Of a DNA stretch of 64,000 nt, positions 23,282-33,426 are shown piece after piece. The stretch is from Gigaspora rosea (Eukaryota > Glomeromycota > Glomeromycetes > Diversisporales > Gigasporaceae), in contig QKWP01000348.1 of assembly GCA_003550325.1 (NCBI GenBank), positions 1-64,000 on the forward strand. The letters run 5' to 3'. Position numbers and translations under genes: made by a program. The notes under the pieces were generated by a model. That model had not been told where the DNA came from. It searched no databases and saw only the letters and a program-made list of their open reading frames with translations. Each line of letters opens with the position of its first letter. Position 1 is the stretch's first letter.

Positions 23282-23704
23282 CAGTGTTTAAAATTCAAAT
23301 TCAAAATTATGTTCTCAAATGAACTAAATTTAGAGCATTAATTTTCTCAAAAAATTTTTAATGTTCTCATTATATAGAATTTTATTTTTCAATATGTATA
23401 TTATTTTTGTTGTATAAACCTATCTTGGACTTTTAAGTAAAGTTATAAACAAAGGCTTTCTGATTTTAATAGTACTTTGAACATTTAAATTGATTGAATT
23501 GATCATGTAATATGTTTATTTAACTTTTTGCAATATAAATCTTTTCTTCAAATATGTAAAAAAAACTAAAACTAATAATATTTTGAGAACATTTTATTAG
23601 TACAAAATGTTCTCAAATAAGAGAACATTATTTTAGATATTAATGTTCTTAAAAAAAATTTAGTGTTCTCATGAGAACATGAGAACATCAAATTTTAAAC
23701 ACTG
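23282..23704. mobile_element. hAT-like MITE, 423 bp, 8-bp TSD
   Basis: It starts cagtgtttaaaattcaaa and ends with the inverse, aattttaaacactg. It is flanked by exact gttacaat duplications (23274-23281 and 23705-23712). Its subterminal motif is gagaacatt/aatgttctc, repeated at both ends. Its 15-bp terminus is shared with the otherwise different MITE at 29764-29956. Confidence 0.9.
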
Positions 23705-24419
23705 GTTACAATAGTTATATAAACAAAATCTAATAGGTGTTTAGAAAAAATATGTTAGATAATTTCAGAACATACTGACTTTCCTGTTCCTAGTTTTGTA
23801 CATCTACATTGCACAGCCACTTATTATACAGTGTAAAATTATCACAGACATCATGAATATACCTATAAAACTCAACCAATTGAATAAATGCCCTTCTATA
23901 ATCTTAAACCTGATTTGACCTGAGTTGTAAAATTTTGACCCGGGTGAACCGTTTTGACACGGATGACCCAGTTTACTACAATCTGGGTCTAAACTCTAGT
24001 CCAATAAATTGGACTGAACTGGACATGAGTGGTCCAATATCTATGTCCAATGTCCAGCCCAATACTAGCTATACCCAAAAAACATTTCCATCAAAATTTT
24101 TGCCAATATGTATTGTAATTTGACAAAAAACAGTCAATTGAAAAATAGCTCTCTGGAGCAGTATTGAAAATTCAAAAAAATTAATAATTTTTGTGAACAT
24201 AATTTTCTTATAATATTCAAATTTAAAATAAATATGTTCACAAATAAAATTTATAATAATTAATATATATAATTAAAAGCTTTTGAAATTACAAATATAT
24301 TTTTTTTAACTTTAACGGTCTCACTAGAGCCTAACTAGTTTATTAATCCTGCAATAGTTTACAACTATAAACTAATTAATATTACAACTAAAATATAGGT
24401 TCAACATCATTAGGCTACT

Positions 24420-25600
24420 TCTATAAGTGCCCAAATGCAACTTGTTATACCATGCTTCTGAGAGAATGGAGTCTCAACATTAGTGCCACCAAGTTTATAG
24501 AATTTTTTTTTAAATCCCTCCCACCTAGCATCAATGGTGGGAACAGATAATAATATCATATACTATTATCTGTATACTACTATTTAAGAAAAATAAAATG
24601 TAAAAAAAATAAAGTGAAAATAATAAAGAGGGAAAATAGCTTCAAATCTAAACAAAAGAACAAAAACAACAACAAAAAAAAGATAAAAAATGAGAAAAAC
24701 AGAGAAAAAGCCTATGTACAAGGCAAAACTAACTAATCCTATCTAAAAAAAATGAGAAAAAAGAAAGAAAATAACAGATTCTAATACTAATACTGCTAGT
24801 AGTTAAAATTTATAATACTAACCTAGCAAAAATCTGTATAAGTATTATATACATTAAATAAAGAAGACAAAAAAAAAGTTCTAGAAAGAAAATTTTATCT
24901 CAAATTTTTCACCAAAACATCTCATATATCATTTACTGTTTATTTCAAGAATTCAAAATTCACTCACAACTTGATTCTGATTAGGTAGACGTATTTCTAA
25001 TTTGGAAGGAGTAAACACTGCTGATCTTTTGAAGGTGTAAGCTAAATTGCCCACTTTTTGGTAAAATTTCGAAAAGAACAAAGAGAGATAGCAAGAGTAC
25101 CAAAACTTGAAAAGAGTATAAATTTATATTTTGTAGAATAGTATAGATATCCAAAAGTATGTTTTACTATATCTTTTGACAAAAAACTCCAGGGTTTTAG
25201 CTCTACTACATTTTTGATAGCAACGAGGTCTTCTATCTAGAGAACCAAACCCACAAGGAAAAATTTTTCAGCTCTATTTCAGTTATCTCATATGCAATCT
25301 AACGTTCTGTATCCAAGTTGCTTCTAGATAGAGTTTATGTTATGTATAAAAATACTAACTACAAAATTTTCATAGGCTAGCATTTATGGAAATTTTGGTC
25401 TAGAGAATTATTGAAAAGAGTTCTCATTATTATTTTGAAATTACAAATATTTTACTAGTATTATATATGTTTATTAATTATATATTTTTATTCAAGTTTA
25501 CTAAAATGCACCACTGATGCCAACCTCACAATGATTTTCACAAATCACATTTTTAAATGCAGTATAATATAAAGATCCTGTGTAATTTAAATTTTTTGCC
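24420..25600. other. A-rich region sharing a segment with 28.9 kb; no gene seen
   Basis: About 80 bases at 24984-25062 (aaggagtaaacactgctgat ... cccactttttgg.aaaatttcgaaaa) match 28903-28992 closely. Both copies are preceded by an A-rich tract, so a larger diverged duplication is likely. A hairpin of agataataat and attattatct lies at 24547-24573. No ORF is supported. Confidence 0.45.
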
Positions 25601-25870
25601 ATTTTGCTATTTTTTTCAAAACTATCATCTAACTCAAAATTTTATCTATAAAACCACCTTTTTTTTAAAAAAATTCTTTGTGCAATTTCACTATATACTA
25701 TATCTTATCCTAACAGGACCCAAAATATATATAAATAGGTCAGGTATAAGTTTGCTTATTTCTGAGGTTTTTATACAGATCTTTTCTATTTATAGTAATT
25801 TTTTGCTTATTTTTGAAGTTTTTGCAAATTTTTCCTTTTTTGTAACTCTATAATTAACCTGACCTATCTA

Positions 25871-26770
25871 CAGGGGGCTACCAATACATTGTGAGCACTT
25901 TTTAAAAATTTATACCAAGCTAAATAAATACAATATCAAGCTAAAAATTATATAAAATATTTATTAAATCTAAGGCTTATAAATAAAAAAAATTATAAAA
26001 TTCTATGCAGTAGTTTTTAAAATAATTAAGGTAACACAATTTGTGTGATGTTATACTAGTATGAAATTAGTAATTTTAATATAACTTATAAACTTAATTT
26101 TTTTATTAAATAAATTAATTTTTTTTAAATAATATTATTTAATATAACAAATTATTTTTTTTTTAACATTTTTAAAATTTTTAAATATATTTATAAAATT
26201 TTCATATATAGGGGTCCGTTAAAGCCAGATCTGTTTACATATTGATCTACATATTGCATAAGTTCCATTTTTGATATCTATATAAACCTGCTAACCTTAA
26301 TTGCATAAAAAAAACTAACCCTAACGGACCTGGCTTTAACGGTCCCCCATATATAGCAATAAAAATTATTAATTTTAGAAATTAATTAATTTAAATTAAT
26401 ATTTTAACTTTTACTTTAAAAAATCATAAAATATTTAAAATTTTTTAAAAAATTATAAAAATTTCAAATTATATATAATTTGTTATATTAAATAACTTTA
26501 TAAAATTAAAAATATAGTTTATTTAATAAAAAATTAATTTTTACTATAAAAATATAATTTTAATAATTTTTTAGCTTCATACTAGTGTAAAATTACACAA
26601 TTTTGTATTATCTTAATTATTTTAAAACTACTGCATAGAATTTTATAATTTTTTTTATTTAAAAACCTTAGGTTTAATAAACTTTTTATATAATTTTTAG
26701 CTTGATATTATATTTATTTAGCTTGGTATAAATTTTTAAAAGGTGTCTACAATGCATTGGTAGCCCTCTG
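25871..26770. mobile_element. TA-flanked long-inverted-repeat element, 900 bp
   Basis: The ends cagggggctaccaatacatt and the inverse of aatgcattggtagccctctg are flanked by TA (25869-25870, 26771-26772), a Tc1/mariner-type target. The arms remain alike for some 200 bp (accaagctaaataaata, ctgcatagaatttta). The centre has been entered by the small element at 26211-26347. No transposase is present. Confidence 0.75.
26211..26347. mobile_element. Small MITE, 137 bp, 8-bp TSD
   Basis: The ends ggggtccgttaaagccag and the inverse of ctggctttaacggtcccc match at all but one base. catatata lies on both sides (26203-26210 and 26348-26355). This is the innermost of four nested insertions here. The superfamily is unclear: the duplication length fits hAT, but the end does not. 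Confidence 0.75.
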
Positions 26771-26893
26771 TATATATATTTCGGGGTCCTACTTTAACCT
26801 AACTAAACATTTATTAAATTCAATTTTTGTTTTTTTTGTTTATTTTTTATATTGATCTTTACGTTATACTGTACCATATACTGGTATAGGGAC

Positions 26894-27075
26894 TAAGCTT
26901 GTTGGTAAAACTAATTAGTTTCACCAAAAAAATGGTGCGCTAGCAAAACACTCTTGGTGCACTATTGAAAATTAGCTTTTTCTATAACTATTAGTGCATT
27001 AGTTTCACCAAAAAACTGGTGCACTAGCAAAACACTCTCGGTGCACCATAAAGATTAGTTTCACCAGCAAGCTTA
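26894..27075. repeat. Inverted-repeat element with internal direct repeat
   Basis: The ends taagcttgttggtaaaacta and the inverse of tagtttcaccagcaagctta are 20-bp counterparts. Inside, a word of about 45 bp (tttcaccaaaaaa.tggtgc.ctagcaaaacactct) occurs twice. No target duplication is clear, and it abuts the next element. Confidence 0.6.
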
Positions 27076-27077
27076 GT

Positions 27078-27838
27078 GGAGACATCCATAAATAATGTTA
27101 TGTACCCCCCTCATAGTAGTGCTTGACCCCTCTATAATATAAAAAAATTTTTCAAAATCCGTATGTTATATATAAAATTTTACAAAAACTTGAATATATT
27201 GTAACACAGCAATTTGATTTAGATGATTTAGGTATGATTCGATTCGTCTCTGTGATACGAATCCAATGATACCAAAATCATTTCATTTGGTTTACTGGAT
27301 CAATAGTTATTCAAAAAAACTATTAATTTTATAGTTATTTTATAAAAAAACATAATAACAATAGTATTTGGCGAATAACTTTTGATCCAGTAATCCAAAT
27401 GAAATAAAATTGGTACCATTCGACTTCTCTTACCGAGACGAATCAAATAGTACCAAAATCATTAATTTTGGACTATTAGATCAGTTTTTAGATGTTTTTT
27501 CTAAAAAAATTGTGTTATATTTTTCCCTACTTAGGCCACTCCAATATAATTTTCTGTTAAACATAAAATAAAATAGCTCGTAAGAGGGGGGAGGGTATAA
27601 AAAATAAACAAATTAATAAAAAATACGGTAATTCTATTGGCTACAAAAATTTAAATTTATAAAAAGCAAATTCTGCAATCTGATTGGCTAATATAATGTT
27701 TTTTTCACCTAAAATTTTAAAAAATAGAGGGGGGACTATGTTAAACAGAAAATCAAATTGGTCTGGCCTTAAGAAGAAAAACATTATATTTTGACAGACC
27801 CCTCCCCCTCTTGTATAACGTTATTTCTGGATGCCTCC
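27078..27838. mobile_element. MITE with ggagrcatccakaaataa ends
   Basis: The left end ggagacatccataaataatg and the inverse of the right end (ggaggcatccagaaataacg) match at 17 of 20 bases, and each is followed by a C- or G-run. A second inverted pair lies inside (ggatcaatagttattc at 27300 and gaataacttttgatcc at 27385), with acgaatc..taccaaaatcatt outside it. The target duplication is not resolved. Confidence 0.7.
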
Positions 27839-27949
27839 TGTTGAATACCAGTGGTGCAGTTTAGTAAACTTGTTTTTATTTATATATAATATATAGCTAT
27901 TTGTTTATATTTTAATCTTTATTTCACCAATTAAAATTTAGAATCAGGT

Positions 27950-28100
27950 GTAATATGTAGATCAATTTTTGTGTAACAATAACAAAGAATTTTTTAAAAA
28001 GTTGCTAAAATAGCTTCTAATCTAAAATTTTATTTATAAAACTACTTTTGCAAAAAAAAATTCATTGCTAAATTTTACTATATTTTATTAATTATATATA
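27950..28100 (+). repeat. Dispersed repeat R1, copy 4, 3' truncated
   Basis: It begins agaatcaggtgtaatatg, matching the terminal repeat of the complete copy at 44515-44775, and runs through aaaattttatttataaaact to ctaaattttactat. The ccctaaccctaac half is missing. Confidence 0.5.
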
Positions 28101-28455
28101 TATATAAATTAGCTCAAACTTTATATGCATGTTCAAAATCAAATTTATTTATAAATGAACTATTTATAGAAATTAATAAAAGATAATTAAGAGCTCTAAT
28201 ATGTATTCTTTTCTAAGTTTGGTTTTAATTAAAATTTGTTATAAAAATATACATTCTATGACTATATTATAAAGTAGAAATATATATTTTTTTAATCTTC
28301 ATAGTCATCTGATCTTTATTGGCAAATTACATAAAAGCTACATAATTTAATATACTAACTGTAAAGACCAAACTAAGCTGGCTGCCCGAATTGGTGCCCA
28401 ACTTTGGCTACTGCACTGAAATGGTTTGCTCATACTCAAGCAACGATCTTCCCTA

Positions 28456-28704
28456 TCAGCAAGAAGTATAGCACTGCCTGGCTTCAGAAAACCAACCACA
28501 GAATCCATTTCCACCTAAAAACTTCTTCTCTGAGCTTTTCATAAAGAAGAATAAAAAAGGGGAAAAGATTAAAGGGAGGACAATACCTAAACGACTAACC
28601 AAATAACCAACATAAAATACAACCAAAAGAAAGAAATAGAAATAGAAAAACCAAAGAGGAAGCGAAGAAAGAATAGAAATTGTAGATGCTAACACGTCTA
28701 GCAT
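28456..28704 (-). CDS. Hypothetical small hydrophobic protein or exon
   Basis: The 82-residue minus-strand ORF starts at an ATG and has two strongly hydrophobic stretches (about residues 10-35 and 37-55) followed by a polar, Cys-containing tail. I do not recognise it. The DNA is somewhat less AT-rich than its surroundings, which mildly favours a real exon. The A-rich plus strand, rich in aag/aaa, could equally be a chance source of Phe/Leu codons. No partner exons are evident. Confidence 0.2.
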   Translation of the reverse strand: MLDVLASTISILSSLPLWFFYFYFFLLVVFYVGYLVSRLGIVLPLIFSPFLFFFMKSSEKKFLGGNGFCGWFSEARQCYTSC

Positions 28705-28967
28705 AAATGATAAAAATTATAAAATACTACAAGACTAATGTCTATTGGTGTATTATATGTACAGATATATAAAAAAGAAAAACGAAACTAAAAAAGAATA
28801 AGAAATTTTTCACGTGCCCTCCAGATCCAACAACGTTATTTATTGTTTATTTGTATGTAGCGACCAAATCCACACGTGACGGTGCTGGTCCCGATTCAGA
28901 TCATCCCAATTCAGAAGGAGTAAACACTGCTGATCTTTTGGAGAAGGTAAGCTAGGATTCCCACTTT

Positions 28968-29320
28968 TTGGCGAAAATTTCGAAAAACTCCAAGGGGAAG
29001 TATGACGATACTCAAAAGAAATTTAAAAGAGAGGGTGCAGTTGGAAAAACTCAATTTTTTGTTGTTCCCATTGTTTTGCCACAGGAACTTCGTCGACAGA
29101 AGAAACCTTTAACTTCCACCAAAATTTCTCGTACAAGGGCTCCACCTTCTGCTAGTTATCTTGTAAAAGTACACTTTTGGCTTGCATGTCGAATATATAA
29201 AGGAGTTCCCAGAAAGTTAGTTGACCTTTATAAAAACTGTTTTCTTGTGTTATCCTACTATACATTAAGTATAGTCAACTCTCCAACAAAAAATTTCTTG
29301 TTTTTCTTCTATTGGTAATT
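28968..29320 (+). CDS. Hypothetical basic protein fragment
   Basis: The 116-residue plus-strand ORF begins MAKISKNSKGKYDDTQKKFK and is Lys/Arg-rich for about 80 residues, then becomes hydrophobic. The base composition is the least AT-rich in this part of the window. Just upstream, NSEGVNTADLLEK is followed by gtaagc, a possible donor, and the DNA there is duplicated at 24.98-25.06 kb. I recognise no family. It may be an exon of a decayed gene or a transposon coding remnant. Confidence 0.3.
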
Positions 29321-29477
29321 TGGTTCGAGTGATCGTCAGAAAGAGTTTTCGAACAAGCGATAAAGTAGAAATATTAAAAATGAATTTTACTAAAATGCAC
29401 CTATGGTGTTTTTACACCATATTACAAAACTACCTTTGGGGCTCTAATAAATAATTCCTTGCTAAATTTTGTATATA

Positions 29478-30055
29478 CCGTATTTACTCGAAATAACGCG
29501 CACCTGCGCGTTATTTCGAGGGAATGTGCGTTATTTCGAGTACGCGCATGGGCGTTATTTCAGGGTAAAGGTCTAATTTCTAAAAAATTGTCCGTTATAT
29601 ATGTGTGATGCATAAAAAACCTGTATTTCTTAATTTTATATATAGCCTTTCCGATCTAAGTCAGATTTTTTGACTAAAAAAATTCTTATTTCTGCTTGCT
29701 ATTTGAATTCGTTATTTCAGCAGATTATTAATTCAGAATTTGGAGTGTTTATTATATTGGGACCAGTGTTTAAAATCTATATGCGGAATCTGCAGAATGC
29801 AGATTGAAAGTTAATTCCGCAAGCAAAAATTTTTAAGAATCTGTGGATTTTATTATTTATTGCGCATGTTGCGCATAATTTTTTGATTTTTTATTATGTT
29901 TACAAAAATTGCTAAGTTTTTCCGCATATTAAAATAAAATTGAATTTTAAACACTGATTGGGACGCACATGGGCGTTATTTCGAAACCTACATGCTATTT
30001 TAAGAAATGCAATTTTCGAAATAATGCCCATGTGCATTATTTTGAGTAAATACAG
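29478..30055. mobile_element. TA-flanked MITE with gcgttatttcg motifs
   Basis: The ends ccgtatttactcgaaataac and the inverse of ttattttgagtaaatacag are flanked by TA. The subterminal words gcgcgttatttcga and tgggcgttatttc repeat at both ends. A hAT-like MITE (29764-29956) sits inside. The shorter element at 38002-38111 has the same gcgttatttcg words. Confidence 0.75.
29764..29956. mobile_element. hAT-like MITE, 193 bp, 8-bp TSD
   Basis: It starts cagtgtttaaaatc and ends gaattttaaacactg, with exact attgggac duplications at 29756-29763 and 29957-29964. The terminus equals that of the 23282-23704 element, but the inside differs, with atgcggaatctgcagaatg words. It is the innermost of three nested insertions. 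Confidence 0.9.
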
Positions 30056-30179
30056 TACTAATGCTCTAATAAAATCCTAGACCTTACCCTAACTCTAAAG
30101 TAATTAAAATTAATTTTTTGTTTTGTAGAAATTTATTTTTTTGTTTTTGTTATACAGATTTGCAAATTTAATTTACCTA

Positions 30180-30705
30180 TAATGATAAAACACTATAAGT
30201 GCATTTTATAGTAATTGTTAAAAATAATTCTATATTTTTATGAGAATTAGGATAAAGAATAAAAAATTTAGAATTTTTTGATATAATGATTTCCAAGCTA
30301 TAAGTTTTAGTGATATAAAATTTTTAAGTAATATACAAAAAAATTCCATTCTTTAATAAATTTTTAATATTAATTAGTAAAGAAAACTTTAACACCTAAA
30401 TTGAAATAAAAGGTTTAATTTTTTGAATTTAAAGCAGCATAGCAAAAGTTCATTCTGATTAGTTGTTAAGATTTCTTGAAAAAATATCAATCTTACACTA
30501 GTGAGAGTACCAGCTTATCCCGACTAAAAACTTTATTACTAATGAACTTTTAAAAAATTGATCAATACTCTCTAAAGATATTATAATTGACAATACACTA
30601 ATTCATGGCTTTAATTTAGATTTTACAAGATTTTTATTGTGTTTTCGCAGCAAATACATATAAATTTCTAATAAATAATAAATATGCAACCATTCATAAA
30701 CACTG
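30180..30705. other. AT-rich stretch without a supported feature
   Basis: I see no ORF, repeat or motif worth naming here. Confidence 0.4.
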
Positions 30706-30709
30706 CTAT

Positions 30710-31603
30710 CCAAAGTTTGATCTGGGTTTGATTTGAGTTTGATCAAACCCCAAATCAAACCAAACTCAAACTATAAATTTTATAAAGTTTGAGATTCACA
30801 TAAAAAATAATCAAATTCAAACCGAACCCAAATACTATACTAAGTTTAATTTGAGTTTGATTGAAGTTTGCAAACTAGTGTGAGTTTGGATGCATAAATA
30901 TTTTTTATACTTTAAACAAGTTACTTAATTGATAATCAGCCTGTCAACTGGAGAGTGATCATAGGAAAAATGTGGCATGCTTCCATTTAAAACTTTTTTT
31001 CTTACTAAGTTAATGATACTTGTCGACTAATTAAAAGTTGTAGAGCTTATCGAGACACATATAACAGTGGTTAGATTATCCAAATCAGCTAGTAGATAGT
31101 AATATATCATCAAAAAAACAATTGGCTGACTATATAAAATCTCTATGAGAGATTTTATATAGTTAGCTAATCATTTTTTGATGATATCTCACCATACATT
31201 GGGCTGATTTGGATGATATAAGCATCATTAGATGTGTCTCAACAAGCTCTACAACTTTCAATTAGTCGACAAGTATCATTAACTTAGTAAGAAAAAAGTT
31301 TTAAATAGAAGCATGCCACATTTCGCCTATAGTGATTTGCATCACATTATACTATGATCACTTTCTAGTTGACTGGCGAATTATCAATTAAAATATAAAA
31401 ATATATTTATATTATTCAAACTTAAACTATTTTGCAAACTTCAAACTCAAATTCAAACCAAACTCAAATTTAACTAAAAAGTTTGCTTCAAAACAAACTC
31501 AAATATTTTTTTAATCATAGTTTGGGTTTGGGTTTGATTTCAAATCAAATCAAACCCAAATCTGACCTAAAATTTGATTTGATCCAGGTTTGTAGGAACC
31601 CTA
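30710..31603. mobile_element. hAT-like element, left end eroded
   Basis: The right end reads gtttgtaggaaccctagc, the same TAGGGTTCC terminus as the MITE at 3496-3649. The following gctattac is echoed by gctat before the left end, where the terminal bases appear deleted. Subterminal runs are caaactcaaacccaaat-type repeats on both sides. The core is the TTAA-flanked palindrome at 30929-31387. Confidence 0.65.
30929..31387. mobile_element. TTAA-flanked foldback MITE, copy 3
   Basis: The ends ttgataatcagcctgtcaac and the inverse of gttgactggcgaattatcaa are flanked by TTAA (30925-30928 and 31388-31391). Inside it matches copy 2 (15456-15984) in words such as actaattgaaa..ttgtagagct, gggctgatttggatgat and ggatatctc-like sequence. 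Its axis is near 31145. Confidence 0.8.
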
Positions 31604-32111
31604 GCTATTACTATCACTTATTGTAATATAAATGTCATTTTCATAAACTATATATCTAAATATATAAAATATAATAAAAAAAAATATTAAAATATGTCTA
31701 GAATACAGTTTAGAATAATAGTTCAAAGCAATACTTTTTGCTTGTAAAAAAAAAACAAACAAAAATAGTTCTTTCAATTTCACTCACCAATTGTTTAAAC
31801 TGCTGAACTACTTTTTGACATTTCAAAACTTCATCTCTCATCTAGTTTTTGAAACTACTGCATCTATTTGCATTTCAGGTTGAAAAACAATAAGTTTAAA
31901 GGTAAACTACTGACAACTCAAGTTTTTACGTAAGTTTCATTTAACACAACGATTTTTACTATTAAAAGTACTTTAAAAATTACAATCAACTATATAAAAA
32001 AAGGATTATTGCCAATTATATTTATCCTAATATCAGCCAATAAAAACAAACTTCCACTATGCTATTTAAAGCTACAAAGCCAGGAGCACTCTATTTGTAC
32101 TTGTATTAGCA

Positions 32112-32608
32112 TACTGTACATTGCTAAAAATAGGCTATCTCTAAAAATAAGCTAATCCCTTCTTATTGGTCAAAAAACTCAAAAATGTTTTTGCCCAAAA
32201 ATAAGCTACCTCATAATCAATGACAGTTGCTGCATAGTAAAGTCAAAATTTTACTATGTAAATTGATTACAGTCACTTAAATAAACTTGCTCGGAAGATC
32301 AAAATACACATACTCTGAAATTTTTAACAAAGTCAGAGAACTTTTTATTATTTGACTTTTAATTTTTACGTTCAATAAAAAAACTAAAAATTTTTCAAAA
32401 AATATATTCATTGAAATTAAAAATTAAAAGTCAAATAATAAAAAATATGCTGATTTTGATGAAACTTTCAGTATATATTTATTTTATTCTTTCAAACAAG
32501 TTTGTTTAAACCAATAATCAATTTTGATATAACTACTATTTGCAAATTGATCAAAATTGATTTCAAAATCGTCCAAAAAAGGTAGCTTATTTTTAGAAAC
32601 ACATGGTA
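32112..32608. mobile_element. TA-flanked MITE (aaaataagctacc family), copy 2
   Basis: The ends tactgtac..gctaaaaataggcta and aggtagcttatttttagaaa..catggta face each other with TA borders. Internal inverted words aactttttattatttgactt and aagtcaaataataaaaa are shared with the copies at 21.6 kb and 59.6 kb. Confidence 0.7.
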
Positions 32609-32609
32609 A

Positions 32610-33426
32610 ATATAATTTTGATCTTAATAAATTATGAATAAGAAATTATAATAATTAAAATTATATTCATACTATGTGAACACAAAATAAAAAGGTTTGA
32701 TTTCTTATGTTCATACTGTGTGAACATAAAATATAAAAATTTTGATTTTTTTAAAAAAATTTATGTTCACTGTGAACGTTGTGAACCAATATTGCTCTGG
32801 AGACAATCCGATAAGAACAAACACATAAATTTCAGGTAATATTCGTTAGATTATAGTGATTCGTGGGCGAATTTTCCTGCGCAGCTTCAAATTTTATTGA
32901 TTTTTTTTAATTAATTTGATATTTATATTTATTACTAACTAAATTAGTACCTGTAATTATTAAATAAATAGTTTACAATTCATAGAAACTTTATTAATGT
33001 TCTATTAAGTACTATTATTCTAATTAGTATACTATTGACCTCTTTTTGAGCTAAAATTTGGTAGCAATAAATACGTCAGATTTTAACTAACGTGTTAAAA
33101 TGACTACTAAATTATAGAGCAAGATTAGTTAACTTAAAATATAGTAACAATTATATTATCTACAAAAAAAAACTCTATAAAAAATGGAAAAATAAAATAA
33201 TTAGCAATTATGACTATAAATTTAATCTTTTTGCTCAAAGGCTTTGTTTAATTTTATTAGTTATTTTCGAAATTAGTTCCAGTTCATTCACGAAAATAAT
33301 TAACATTTAAAAAATTAAAATACTGTATCCTAGCTAAACTCCCAAAAAGTTTATCTGAAATACAATTAATAGAAATACAGCAGTTGATGAATACAATAAC
33401 TGTTTGCGAAAGCACTAATTTACCAA
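32610..33426. other. Downstream flank of the minus-strand kinase; no gene seen
   Basis: A short direct repeat (ttcatactatgtgaacacaaaataaaaa then ttcatactgtgtgaacataaaatataaaa, 32668-32735) lies here. The rest is AT-rich. The stretch next to 33426 will contain the 3' UTR of the kinase, but I cannot place the poly(A) site. Confidence 0.4.

Larger units (their letters stand above)
21023..24067. mobile_element. hAT-like element, 3.0 kb, holding three nested elements
   Basis: The left end cagtgttggcattggacat and the right end atgtccagcccaatacta are inverted counterparts. Each is flanked by exact 8-bp duplications gctatacc (21015-21022 and 24068-24075). Subterminal runs of gtccaatgtcca and gacccagatgaccc repeat at both ends and at 22320-22480. 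Without its three insertions (21628-22169, 22797-22936 and 23282-23704) it is about 1.9 kb. No transposase ORF is present. Confidence 0.85.
25716..26793. mobile_element. Element with AGGACCC ends, host of a second element
   Basis: The left end aggacccaaaatatatata and the inverse of the right end (aggaccccgaaatatatata) match over about 20 bases with one gap. The end resembles that of the element at 45016-45719, which has a 9-bp duplication typical of Mutator-like elements. Its own sequence includes the short inverted pair aggtcagg/cctgacct. Confidence 0.45.
25620..26870 (+). repeat. Dispersed repeat R1, copy 3, split by nested elements
   Basis: The first half (aaaattttatctataaaacc ... ttatcctaac, to 25715) and second half (ttaacctaacta..aaatt..tttttgttttt, from about 26802) are contiguous in other R1 copies. 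The intervening 1.1 kb is insertion sequence. The bases ttatcctaac and ttaacctaac on the two sides may be the remains of a target duplication. Confidence 0.55.
29405..30170 (+). repeat. Dispersed repeat R1, copy 5, split by a TA-flanked MITE
   Basis: R1 words run from acaaaactacctttggggct to ctaaattttgtatata, then resume after 30057 with ctaatgctctaataaaatcc, ttaccctaactctaa and ttgttatacag. The interruption is exactly the element at 29478-30055. Confidence 0.65.
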
